From positions 1 through 59,919 of the forward strand of contig NVWB01000014.1 of NCBI GenBank assembly GCA_002733575.1: a stretch of DNA of 59,919 nt, written 5' to 3'. Origin of the DNA: Blastopirellula sp. (GTDB taxonomy: Bacteria; Planctomycetota; Planctomycetia; Pirellulales; Pirellulaceae). The position numbers and the translations under genes are program-made. The notes below the pieces were generated by a model. That model was given only the letters and a program-made list of their open reading frames with translations, was not told the DNA's origin and searched no databases. Below are positions 8,173-15,649 of this stretch, piece by piece (position 1 is the first letter of the stretch; each line of letters begins with the position of its first letter).

Positions 8173-9711
8173 ATGAAAAGTCTCGCTCTGCTTTCTTGCC
8201 TGTCGGCCTTACTATTCATCGCGGCCAATGATGCGGTTGCCGATAAACCCAATGTCATTATTATCATGGCCGATGATCTCGGCTATGGCGATGTCTCATG
8301 TTATGGTGCCACCGAGTTAAAAACGCCGCACATTGATAAGCTGGCTGCAGAAGGCCAGCGGTTCACCAGTGGGTACTGCTCGGCTTCGACTTGCACACCA
8401 ACACGCTATTCCATGTTGACCGGCACGTATGCGTTTCGTCAAAAGGGAACGGGCATTGCTCCCCCGAACTCGCCCGCCATTATTCAGCCTGGCACTGAGA
8501 CAATTGCATCAATCCTACAACGTGGTGGTTACGCCACTGCTGTGATTGGCAAGTGGCATCTAGGGCTCGGCGGGGCCAGCGGCCCAGACTGGAATGGCGA
8601 CCTAAAACCGGGTCCACTCGAAATTGGGTTCGACACTTGTTTCTTACTCCCGACCACCAATGATCGTGTGCCGCAGGTTTATGTCCACGATCATCGTGTG
8701 CCGAATCTTGACCCGAAAGATCCACTTTGGGTAGGGACCAAAAAACCGAGTGACGATCATCCCACCGGGAACACTCATCGAGACACTTTGAAGATGGATT
8801 GGTCGCACGGGCATAACTCAACCATTCACAACGGCATCAGTCGTATTGGATTCTACACCGGCGGGCACGCGGCCCGTTTTCGTGATGAAGACCTGGCCGA
8901 CAAATGGGTTGAGAAATCAATCGAATTTATCGAGAAAAACAAAGACAACCCGTTCTTTCTCTTCTTTAGCTCGCACGACATCCACGTTCCGCGAATTCCC
9001 CACGAACGATTCCAAGGCAAGACTTCACTCGGATTCCGTGGCGATGCTATTGTTGAACTTGATTGGTGCGTTGGCGAACTAATGAAAACGCTAGATCGCT
9101 TGAACCTTGCCGAGAACACCTTGGTGGTCTTCTGTTCCGATAATGGGCCTGTGCTAGACGATGGATACAAAGACGATGCCGTAGAAAAAGTCGGCAAGCA
9201 TCGCGCGGCCGGTCCTTACTCTGGTGGTAAATACAGCGTTTATGAAGGCGGAACGCGTACCCCGTTCATCACTCGCTGGAAAGGGCACATCAAACCAGGC
9301 GTCAGCGACGAACTCGTTTGCACGATTGACCTGGCTGCCAGTGTTGCCAAACTTGCCGGCCTAAAACTGCCAGAAAGTGCATGTCTTGATAGCTTCGATG
9401 TCTCTGCTGCACTCCTAGGAGACAAAGGAGCAACAGGCCGTGACCACTTAGTACAGCAAGACAACGGCACCAAAGGAACTTTTGGCTTACGTGTTGGTGA
9501 TTGGAAACTTCATCGTCACGATAAAAAATCGGCCCGCAATGTGGTTGTTGAAACTAAGCTGGCCAACACCAAAGTGCCCCAGTACCAGCTCTTCAACTTA
9601 GCCAAAGATGAAGCGGAAAAGACCAATGTGATCGAGAGCAATCCTGATGTGGCCAAGAGACTCAAGGCCCAACTCAGTAAGATCATCGATGATGGTCGCA
9701 CCCGACCGTAA
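8173..9711 (+). CDS. Secreted arylsulfatase
   Basis: 512 residues from the ATG at 8173, giving a signal peptide (MKSLALLSCLSALLFIAANDAVA). Motifs: PNVIIIMADDLGYGD with metal ligands Asp34/35, formylglycine site C74-T-P-T-R followed by YSMLTGTYAFR, AVIGKWHLGLG (active-site Lys and His), FFSSHDIHVPRIPH, VFCSDNGPV, and KYSVYEGGTRTPFITRW. The CTPTR form replaces the usual Ser by Thr, a substitution seen in planctomycete sulfatases. It is divergently transcribed from the serine hydrolase; the 270-base gap between them holds the promoters but I could not assign boxes. Length and motif order match full-length S1 sulfatases, so it should be active. Confidence 0.93.
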   Translation: MKSLALLSCLSALLFIAANDAVADKPNVIIIMADDLGYGDVSCYGATELKTPHIDKLAAEGQRFTSGYCSASTCTPTRYSMLTGTYAFRQKGTGIAPPNSPAIIQPGTETIASILQRGGYATAVIGKWHLGLGGASGPDWNGDLKPGPLEIGFDTCFLLPTTNDRVPQVYVHDHRVPNLDPKDPLWVGTKKPSDDHPTGNTHRDTLKMDWSHGHNSTIHNGISRIGFYTGGHAARFRDEDLADKWVEKSIEFIEKNKDNPFFLFFSSHDIHVPRIPHERFQGKTSLGFRGDAIVELDWCVGELMKTLDRLNLAENTLVVFCSDNGPVLDDGYKDDAVEKVGKHRAAGPYSGGKYSVYEGGTRTPFITRWKGHIKPGVSDELVCTIDLAASVAKLAGLKLPESACLDSFDVSAALLGDKGATGRDHLVQQDNGTKGTFGLRVGDWKLHRHDKKSARNVVVETKLANTKVPQYQLFNLAKDEAEKTNVIESNPDVAKRLKAQLSKIIDDGRTRP

Positions 9712-9749
9712 TCGCTGCTAATCGAACACGCGATAACGCATTTCTTTTG

Positions 9750-9795
9750 AAGTGGTCCAATAAACGTTAATCACGTTTCTTGCGGCCACTTTTTT
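9750..9795 (+). terminator. Probable terminator after arylsulfatase
   Basis: AAGTGGTC (9750-9757) pairs with GGCCACTT (9784-9791) with one G-T pair. An inner AAACGT/ACGTTT stem sits between, and a run of T follows to 9795. It starts 39 bases after the sulfatase stop codon. Confidence 0.6.
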
Positions 9796-9856
9796 ACGGA
9801 ATGCCAGCAGTCTGTAGAATGGATAATCTCTGAGCCCAAAAAGACTTTTCGTGTGC

Positions 9857-9875
9857 CACTGGCATCTTGCCAGTG
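9857..9875. repeat. REP-like hairpin (family A, copy 2, inverted)
   Basis: CACTGGCA-tct-TGCCAGTG, the reverse complement of the core of the other two copies. It faces copy 3 about 95 bases away, forming a head-to-head pair like many bacterial REP doublets. Confidence 0.8.
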
Positions 9876-9962
9876 TGTGCTACTATCAATTGATGCGTTC
9901 CATCAAACTGACACTAGTTGATCTGTTTAGCTTCAAGAATGCAACTCGGGCGAGAGAGTACG

Positions 9963-10041
9963 AGCTTCACACTGGCAAGATGCCAGTGCCACACATGAAG
10001 GGCTGTTGGTTATGTTAATTTCGTCGGTGTCACTAGTCGAA
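9963..10041. repeat. REP-like repeat (family A, copy 3) with conserved flank
   Basis: The segment beginning AGCTTCACACTGGCAAGATG is nearly identical to copy 1 (2167-2208). After a less conserved ~10 bases, TTAATTTCGTCGGTGTCAC (10013-10032) matches the sequence at 2220-2239, where it encodes the end of a small membrane protein. On the minus strand it could encode a similar tail (STSDTDEI), but no open frame upstream supports a living gene, so this looks like a shared repeat or a gene relic. Confidence 0.75.
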
Positions 10042-10205
10042 AAACCTGCCCGGATTCTTCATAAAAGACTTGCTCCAGTGTTTCTAAAAGTTTAACATAC
10101 TTTATTGAACGCTTCTTAAATCATTACTCGGATTCATTGCGTCAAATCCAGTTTCACAAAACGGCGGTTATAGATCAGACAAATCATAGACAAGGAACAC
10201 TAAAC

Positions 10206-10922
10206 ATGAGTGACGAAGAATTGTTTAAGAAATGGTTTAACCTCTCTGCCACGCCTGCACAGATTGAGGAACACTGCGGCATACCAGAACCTTGGGAAGA
10301 GGAATACAACCAAGGGATGCTTTTCGGATTGATCCCGCCAGACGGTAAAGGGCTGGATAAAATTTGCGCAGGCTACCAACATAGCGAGGAAGTGCTCAAG
10401 CGATTAATGCGCGTCTACGCAGAGTGCGTGAAAGTTGGCGACGAGATGCCGAGCAGTTTCAAACAGCGGGCGGCCGTTCCCGAATCTCAGGAGAAGGTCG
10501 AATCGCTGCTACTGGCGCATGCGGCCGGGTTGCTCGCTATTGCCAAGGCGTCGGATTCGGAGGACGGCATCGAATGCTTGGGAGCCTCGCCACGTCTGGT
10601 TCGCGTGGACGAAGAAGACGATATCGAAAGCTCAGACGACGACGCGTTTCTGAACGGGGAAATGTTTGACGGCTTTGAAGACAAGTTTGGCCCAGAAGAC
10701 GAAGCTCGTGATGCGAATGACTTGATCCTGCTGACTGAGCCGCTGTATCAGTGGGCCTGGGACGAGTATGCCGTAGGCAATTATGTGCTGTGGCCCATCT
10801 ACCAAGGCAACTCGGGCCTCGACGAACCACGCGAGCCTGCCTATGAGCTACTCAAACGCGGAGTACGCCACGGTTACTCGGAACCGGGAGTGATTCAGTA
10901 TTGGTTTGATCCGACCGAATAG
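10206..10922 (+). CDS. Acidic protein of unknown function
   Basis: 238 residues starting at the ATG at 10206, preceded by AAGGA; the frame extends further upstream without a good ribosome site. No signal peptide or membrane segment, so probably cytoplasmic. The sequence is strongly acidic, with a run rich in Asp/Glu at about residues 135-175 (VDEEDDIESSDDDAFLNGE). The flanking parts look globular with aromatic-rich motifs (PLYQWAWDEYAVGNYVLWPI). I do not recognise a family. It stands alone between repeat-rich gaps. Codon use resembles typical neighbours and the frame is long and clean, so it is likely a real gene. Confidence 0.8.
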   Translation: MSDEELFKKWFNLSATPAQIEEHCGIPEPWEEEYNQGMLFGLIPPDGKGLDKICAGYQHSEEVLKRLMRVYAECVKVGDEMPSSFKQRAAVPESQEKVESLLLAHAAGLLAIAKASDSEDGIECLGASPRLVRVDEEDDIESSDDDAFLNGEMFDGFEDKFGPEDEARDANDLILLTEPLYQWAWDEYAVGNYVLWPIYQGNSGLDEPREPAYELLKRGVRHGYSEPGVIQYWFDPTE

Positions 10923-11014
10923 CTAATAGTTAAGCAGGATGAATCGTTTACAGCAAAACGTGATCTGATATCTATAATTGTCACGAAGGTTGATTCGATA
11001 AAAAAAGTATCGTT

Positions 11015-11147
11015 CGGCTGCCATCCGCCTGTTTATGCGGCCTCTTTCACTATCGGAAATTGCCATTCCCTTCACAAAGTGCCAAAACATCACTTAAAGA
11101 GCAAACCGGATAAACAGGCGGCTGCTTTTCGGCAGCCACCCTACTAG
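11015..11147. repeat. REP family B, inverted pair
   Basis: Left copy 11015-11040 (CGGCTGCCATCCGCCTGTTT...) is the reverse complement of the right copy beginning TAAACAGGCGGCTG at 11111. The right copy contains its own hairpin GGCTG/CAGCC and ends CCACCCTACTAG. A third copy is at 12473-12514. Confidence 0.8.
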
Positions 11148-11171
11148 GCTAGTTCTATAATTAAGAAAAAA

Positions 11172-11205
11172 GGGAGTCCACAACTCTTGGGATAGGGCAA
11201 TACTT
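11172..11205. repeat. Dispersed IS-end-like repeat (copy 1 of 3)
   Basis: GGGAGTCCACAACTCTTGGG followed by ATAGGGCAATACTTT. Near-identical copies are at 41689-41725 and, more diverged, at 32173-32203. Read in reverse it has the layout of an IS3-family terminal repeat (CCC...TGGAC), and it resembles the fused ends at 32064-32125; the IS assignment is inference. Confidence 0.75.
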
Positions 11206-11291
11206 TTCAGGAAGATGTATAATAGGCAATCCCAATGCGATTATAGAGAAATAGTCTTCTTCCAAAATTAGATTTATTAAGATCCTGCAGT

Positions 11292-12317
11292 ATGAACGAA
11301 CACTCCAATAAATTAACACTGACGAAATTGTTAAAAGAGGGCGAGGAATGTTACTACTTAGGTCAATATGAGAAAGGAATTTCTCTTCTGAGTCAAGTAA
11401 TTAAAATTGATCCTTCTTATGCAGAGGCCTATTATTGGCGTGGCAAGTGTTTCGATTGGAAAGAAGAATATGATCTTGCATTAGTTGATTTCTTTACAGC
11501 AGTTGAGTTTAATCCCAGCTATGCAGATGCTTATTGTGATCTTGGATCTCTACTCATGCAATACAATGATTATGATTCAGCAATTGAGAATTTAAGCAGT
11601 GCCATACGGCTAGAGTCAACAAACACATGCTTCTTATCAAGTAGAGCATCCGCTTTCGCTGTATTAGGGAGATTTGAAGACGCACTCGCAGATTATAATA
11701 AAGCTATAGATTTAGATCCCGACGATCCAATTAATTATCAAAATCGTGGAAAAATGCGATTCAATCAGCAAGAGTACTTAATTGCAGTCAATGATTTTAC
11801 TACTGCAATTAAAATTGTGGAATCTAGCAGTAAAGATGAAAAAGAAAAAAGCTATTTGTATGCTGATCGAGCGGAAGCGTATGAAGAGGCAGAGCAATTT
11901 CAACAGGCAATCGCTGATTACATTTTAATACTATCTATTGATCCGAAAAATGTTAATAGTCTTACGAGAATTGGCCTAATTTATCAAACATTAGAAGATT
12001 ATCAAACCGCTCTTAGTATTTTCACTCAAGCTCTTAGTCTTGAGGAAGACAGTGCGTTTCTGCTCCGATTACGTGGCAATACCTATGTTGAACTAGATGA
12101 AGAAATTCTTGCATTTTCTGATTTCAACACTGCAATCGCAATAGAACCATCTTCACCGCTTTATTATGATAGAGCAGAGGCCTTCTATATATTCGAGAAT
12201 TATGCAAATGCTCTCGATGATCTGGATTCAGCATTAGAGCTCCCAGTTACTAAAAAATTATTGGGATACATTGAAGAGGCTCGTAACACATGTTTGAAGG
12301 AAATGGGGATTAATTAA
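11292..12317 (+). CDS. Tetratricopeptide repeat protein
   Basis: 341 residues made almost wholly of TPR units, about nine to ten 34-residue helix pairs from residue 11 to the end. Typical unit cores: YEKGISLLSQVIKIDPSYAEAYY, YDLALVDFFTAVEFNPSYADAY, FEDALADYNKAIDLDPDDPINY. There is no signal peptide, so it is expected in the cytoplasm as a protein-binding scaffold; the partner is unknown. The coding sequence is clearly more A/T-rich than its neighbours (for example ppdK) and is flanked by dispersed repeats on both sides, which suggests recent acquisition. The ATG at 11292 lacks a strong Shine-Dalgarno sequence. Confidence 0.9.
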   Translation: MNEHSNKLTLTKLLKEGEECYYLGQYEKGISLLSQVIKIDPSYAEAYYWRGKCFDWKEEYDLALVDFFTAVEFNPSYADAYCDLGSLLMQYNDYDSAIENLSSAIRLESTNTCFLSSRASAFAVLGRFEDALADYNKAIDLDPDDPINYQNRGKMRFNQQEYLIAVNDFTTAIKIVESSSKDEKEKSYLYADRAEAYEEAEQFQQAIADYILILSIDPKNVNSLTRIGLIYQTLEDYQTALSIFTQALSLEEDSAFLLRLRGNTYVELDEEILAFSDFNTAIAIEPSSPLYYDRAEAFYIFENYANALDDLDSALELPVTKKLLGYIEEARNTCLKEMGIN

Positions 12318-12472
12318 GACCCAACCGACTAAGATCGGCAATTAGGTTGAAATACCTGTGTGGCCAAAATAATCAGCAAAGCAAGATGGATAGTCTACAC
12401 CAAAAAAAGTCCATCCTCTATGCAAAGAAATCGTATCCGATTTAATGCGTGAAACATCATTGAAGCCATCCG

Positions 12473-12514
12473 CACAAACAGGCGGCTGGCCTAAAAGGAC
12501 AGCCACCCTACTAG
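12473..12514. repeat. REP family B, copy 3
   Basis: CACAAACAGGCGGCTGG...CAGCCACCCTACTAG with an inner hairpin GCTGGCCT/AGGACAGC-like. It matches 11111-11147 closely. Confidence 0.8.
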
Positions 12515-12530
12515 ACTTCGCAAGAACGAA

Positions 12531-12567
12531 AACAGGGCGATCAACATTGAATGCTGATCGCCCTGTT
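12531..12567 (-). terminator. Terminator for ppdK (hairpin usable in both directions)
   Basis: Perfect 13-base arms AACAGGGCGATCA (12531-12543) and TGATCGCCCTGTT (12555-12567) with an 11-base loop. On the minus strand it is followed by TTCGTTCTT and lies 50 bases after the ppdK stop, so it probably ends that transcript. It could also stop the TPR gene on the plus strand. Confidence 0.75.
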
Positions 12568-12617
12568 TCTATTATGATTCCCAATGCTAATTGCAACTGG
12601 AAAATTCTTTTACTCTA

Positions 12618-15284
12618 TTACTTGCCGTTTTTGATTGCGGCTTGTGCGGCTGCTAAGCGTGCGACTGGTACGCGGAATGGTGAGCAACTGACGTAGTCTA
12701 GACCCACTTGGTGGCAGAATTCGATGGAAGCAGGATCGCCACCATGTTCGCCACAGATTCCAACTTTCAGACCCTTGCGAGTCTTGCGACCTTTCTTGAC
12801 GCCCATCTCTACCAGTTGACCAACGCCAGAGACGTCGAGCGATTGGAATGGGTCAATCGGCAAGATGTCCGACTTCAAGTAATCAGGTAGGAAAGTGTTG
12901 ATATCGTCACGGCTGTAACCAAAGGTCATTTGGGTCAAGTCGTTGGTACCAAAGCTGAAGAAGTCAGCATGCACGGCCACTTCATCGGCAGTCAAAGCTG
13001 CACGAGGAATTTCAATCATCGTTCCGATCAAGATATCTAGCTTGCCAGTAAACTTCTTGGCGGCTTTGACTTTCTCGATAGTCGCTTCCGTTTTGGTTCT
13101 CAGTAGTTCCAATTCAGAGGCGGTACCAACCAATGGAATCATGATCTCAGCATGGGCGTCCACTTTTTTCTTCGTGCAAATAATGGCCGCTTCGACGATT
13201 GCAGTAACTTGCATTTCCAGAATTTCTGGATAAGTCACGCTCAAGCGGCAACCACGGTGACCCAACATAGGGTTTGATTCGTGAAGTTGTGCAACACGTG
13301 CTTTGACTTTCGCAGGTGCAATGCCTAGCACCTTGGCCATGGCGGCCTGAGCTTTGGCTTCGTGTGGTAAGAATTCGTGCAATGGAGGATCTAACAGACG
13401 AACCGTAACAGGCAAGCCTTTCATTGCGGTGAAAATACCAACAAAGTCTTTGCGTTGGAATGGCAACAACTTGGCCAATGCTTTAACGCGAGAAGCTTCG
13501 TCTTCGGCGAGGATCATTTCTCGCATCGAGATGATTCTTGCTTCTTCAAAGAACATGTGCTCGGTTCGACAAAGGCCGATGCCTTGGGCGCCAAATTCTC
13601 GGGCACGTTTCGCGTCCTTCGGGGTGTCGGCATTGGTGCGAACCAACATACGACTGTGCTCGTCTGCCCATGTCATGATCTTCGTGAAGTCACTTGAAAG
13701 CTTCGGAGTACTTGTGGCGACCGTACCTTCCATGACTTCGCCGGTTGAACCATCAATCGACAAAATGCTTTTGTGATTGTAAGTCTTGCCGTTGATTTTG
13801 ACCTTGCGAGCTTTTTGGTCGATATGCACTTCACTGGCACCTGCAACACAACAGCGTCCCCATCCACGAGCCACAACGGCTGCATGGCTGGTCATTCCAC
13901 CGGTGCTGGTCAAAATACCAGCGGCACTGTGCATGCCGTCGATGTCTTCAGGGCTGGTTTCTTTACGAACCAACAACACTTTTTCGCCAGCAAGAGTACG
14001 ATCAACGGCTTCGTCTGCGGTAAACGCTAAAGCACCTACCGAAGCACCTGGGGAAGCAGGTAGTCCGCGAGTCAACACTTTGGCTGATTTTTTGCCCTTC
14101 GCATCAAAGCTAGGCAACAACAGTTGAGTCAAGTCGTTGGCAGGAATACGAAGCAAAGCGGTTTTCTTGTCGATCAAACCTTCTTTGACCATATCGCAAG
14201 CAATCTTGACTGCGGCCGCACCGGTTCGTTTACCAGCACGTGTTTGCAGCATGAACAAGACGCTGTTCTCGATAGTGAACTCGATGTCTTGAACATCTTT
14301 GTAATGGTTTTCGAGAATCGTTTTAATATCAAGCAGTTGCTTGTAGATTGCTTTCTTCCATTTCGACATTTCAGAGACAGGTTTTGGAGTACGAATACCG
14401 GCAACCACGTCTTCGCCCTGTGCGTTGATCAGGAACTCTCCGTAGAACTTGTTCTGACCGGTCGATGGGTCACGTGTGAAAGCAACACCAGTTCCAGAAT
14501 CTGGACCCATGTTTCCATAGACCATGGACTGAACATTAACGGCGGTTCCAAGTAAACCGCGAATGTTTTCTACTTCACGATAACGAATCGCACGTGAGGT
14601 ATTCCAGCTACCAAAGACCGATTCGATTGCCAATTGCAATTGCACGTAAGGGTCTTGCGGGAAGTCTTGTTTGGTGTGCTTACGATACGCTTTTTTGTAA
14701 GCATCACAAAGCTCTACCAAACCAACGGCTGGTACTTCGTTATCTTCAATGACGTTGTATTTAGCTTTGATCTTATCGAATTCAGCTTCAAATACTTCGT
14801 GCTCCATGCCCATGACGACGTCGCCAAACATGTTGATCAAGCGACGGTAAGCATCGTAAGCGAATCGTTCGTTGTCAGTTGCGTTGGCTAGACCGACTAC
14901 GGATGCATCGGTCAGACCGAGATTCAAGATGGTGTTCATCATGCCAGGCATGGAAACAGCGGCACCAGAGCGAACGGAAACCAACAGTGGGTTCTTCTCG
15001 TCGCCGAATTTCTTCTTCAACTCTTTTTCCAGAGTTGTTACGGTTTTCTTGACTTCGTCCATCATGCCTTTAGGAAGCTTATCGCCACCACTGATGTACT
15101 TGGCACAAACTTCGGTGGTGATGGTAAACCCTGGAGGGACTGGCAATCCAATCTTGGTCATTTCAGCAAGGTTTAAACCTTTGCCACCCAAGAGATCTTT
15201 CCCTTTTCCTTTGCCTTCGGTCTTTGTTTTTCCGAAGTAGTAAACCATTTTCGCGGATTTTGCTGCGGCTTTTTTCTTCGCCAT
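12618..15284 (-). CDS. ppdK: Pyruvate, phosphate dikinase
   Basis: Converts pyruvate, ATP and phosphate to phosphoenolpyruvate, AMP and PPi (reversible), in the cytoplasm. 888 residues, the usual length. N-terminal nucleotide-binding domain: GGKGLNLAEMTKIGLPVPPGFTIT, VRSGAAVSMPGMMNTILNLGL, FTRDPSTGQNKFYGEFL. Central phosphohistidine domain: GILTSTGGMTSHAAVVARGWGR with the catalytic His in TSHAA. C-terminal PEP/pyruvate barrel: MLGHRGCRLSVTYPEI, SFGTNDLTQMTFGYSRDD, and GICGEHGGDPASIEFC with the catalytic Cys. The Lys/Ala-rich start (MAKKKAAAKSAK) is a short extension. It stands alone with its own terminator. It may serve gluconeogenesis or PPi-dependent glycolysis; direction cannot be told from sequence. 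Confidence 0.98.
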   Translation of the reverse strand: MAKKKAAAKSAKMVYYFGKTKTEGKGKGKDLLGGKGLNLAEMTKIGLPVPPGFTITTEVCAKYISGGDKLPKGMMDEVKKTVTTLEKELKKKFGDEKNPLLVSVRSGAAVSMPGMMNTILNLGLTDASVVGLANATDNERFAYDAYRRLINMFGDVVMGMEHEVFEAEFDKIKAKYNVIEDNEVPAVGLVELCDAYKKAYRKHTKQDFPQDPYVQLQLAIESVFGSWNTSRAIRYREVENIRGLLGTAVNVQSMVYGNMGPDSGTGVAFTRDPSTGQNKFYGEFLINAQGEDVVAGIRTPKPVSEMSKWKKAIYKQLLDIKTILENHYKDVQDIEFTIENSVLFMLQTRAGKRTGAAAVKIACDMVKEGLIDKKTALLRIPANDLTQLLLPSFDAKGKKSAKVLTRGLPASPGASVGALAFTADEAVDRTLAGEKVLLVRKETSPEDIDGMHSAAGILTSTGGMTSHAAVVARGWGRCCVAGASEVHIDQKARKVKINGKTYNHKSILSIDGSTGEVMEGTVATSTPKLSSDFTKIMTWADEHSRMLVRTNADTPKDAKRAREFGAQGIGLCRTEHMFFEEARIISMREMILAEDEASRVKALAKLLPFQRKDFVGIFTAMKGLPVTVRLLDPPLHEFLPHEAKAQAAMAKVLGIAPAKVKARVAQLHESNPMLGHRGCRLSVTYPEILEMQVTAIVEAAIICTKKKVDAHAEIMIPLVGTASELELLRTKTEATIEKVKAAKKFTGKLDILIGTMIEIPRAALTADEVAVHADFFSFGTNDLTQMTFGYSRDDINTFLPDYLKSDILPIDPFQSLDVSGVGQLVEMGVKKGRKTRKGLKVGICGEHGGDPASIEFCHQVGLDYVSCSPFRVPVARLAAAQAAIKNGK

Positions 15285-15649
15285 TTGTACAACCTTCTCG
15301 CATCGCCGCCTTATGAGCGTCGAGGCTTCTGAAATAATGTGTGGAAGAGGTTAATAACAGGTAAACACAAAAGGCATGAAAAGCTCACTACCTACACTAC
15401 CTGTCCTGACTGATTCAATTTAATCCTGCAATTTTAGTGGAGCACCAGAGGCACCGTCAAGCGGGCAAAAGACCGGTAAGGACGGAAAACCAGACCTTAT
15501 TCCAGGATATTTGCCCGATGGTGGAATCTAAACTGCCACAAAAGAGATTGATTGCTTAACTTAATGACCGGTTTAATTCGATTTCTCGAAGATTCATACC
15601 AGATGAAATTGATCCTAAGTCTTTTCTAGATAAAGAATTAGCAGCAAAT
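15285..15649. other. Leader/intergenic region upstream of ppdK
   Basis: 365 bases between the cyclase gene and ppdK, both on the minus strand. It contains one hairpin, CGGGCAAA (15462-15469) with TTTGCCCG (15510-15517) and an inner GGTAAGG/CCTTATT pairing. The hairpin could end the cyclase transcript or lie in the ppdK leader. No gene is seen. Confidence 0.6.

Larger units (their letters stand above)
9712..10205. other. Repeat-bearing intergenic region
   Basis: About 490 bases without a convincing gene. It contains a terminator-like hairpin after the sulfatase, two opposed copies of REP family A, and a stretch near 10013-10041 resembling the end of the small membrane protein gene at 2220. 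The last ~160 bases before the acidic-protein gene are A/T-rich and probably carry its promoter. Confidence 0.65.
10923..11291. other. Repeat-bearing intergenic region
   Basis: Holds an inverted pair of REP family B (11015-11040 and 11111-11147), one dispersed IS-end-like repeat (11172-11205), and an A/T-rich stretch before the TPR gene that should contain its promoter. No gene is seen. Confidence 0.65.

Noticed and set aside
12342..12696. Short open frames between the TPR gene and ppdK
   Set aside because: They run through a REP copy and a terminator hairpin, and show no coding character.
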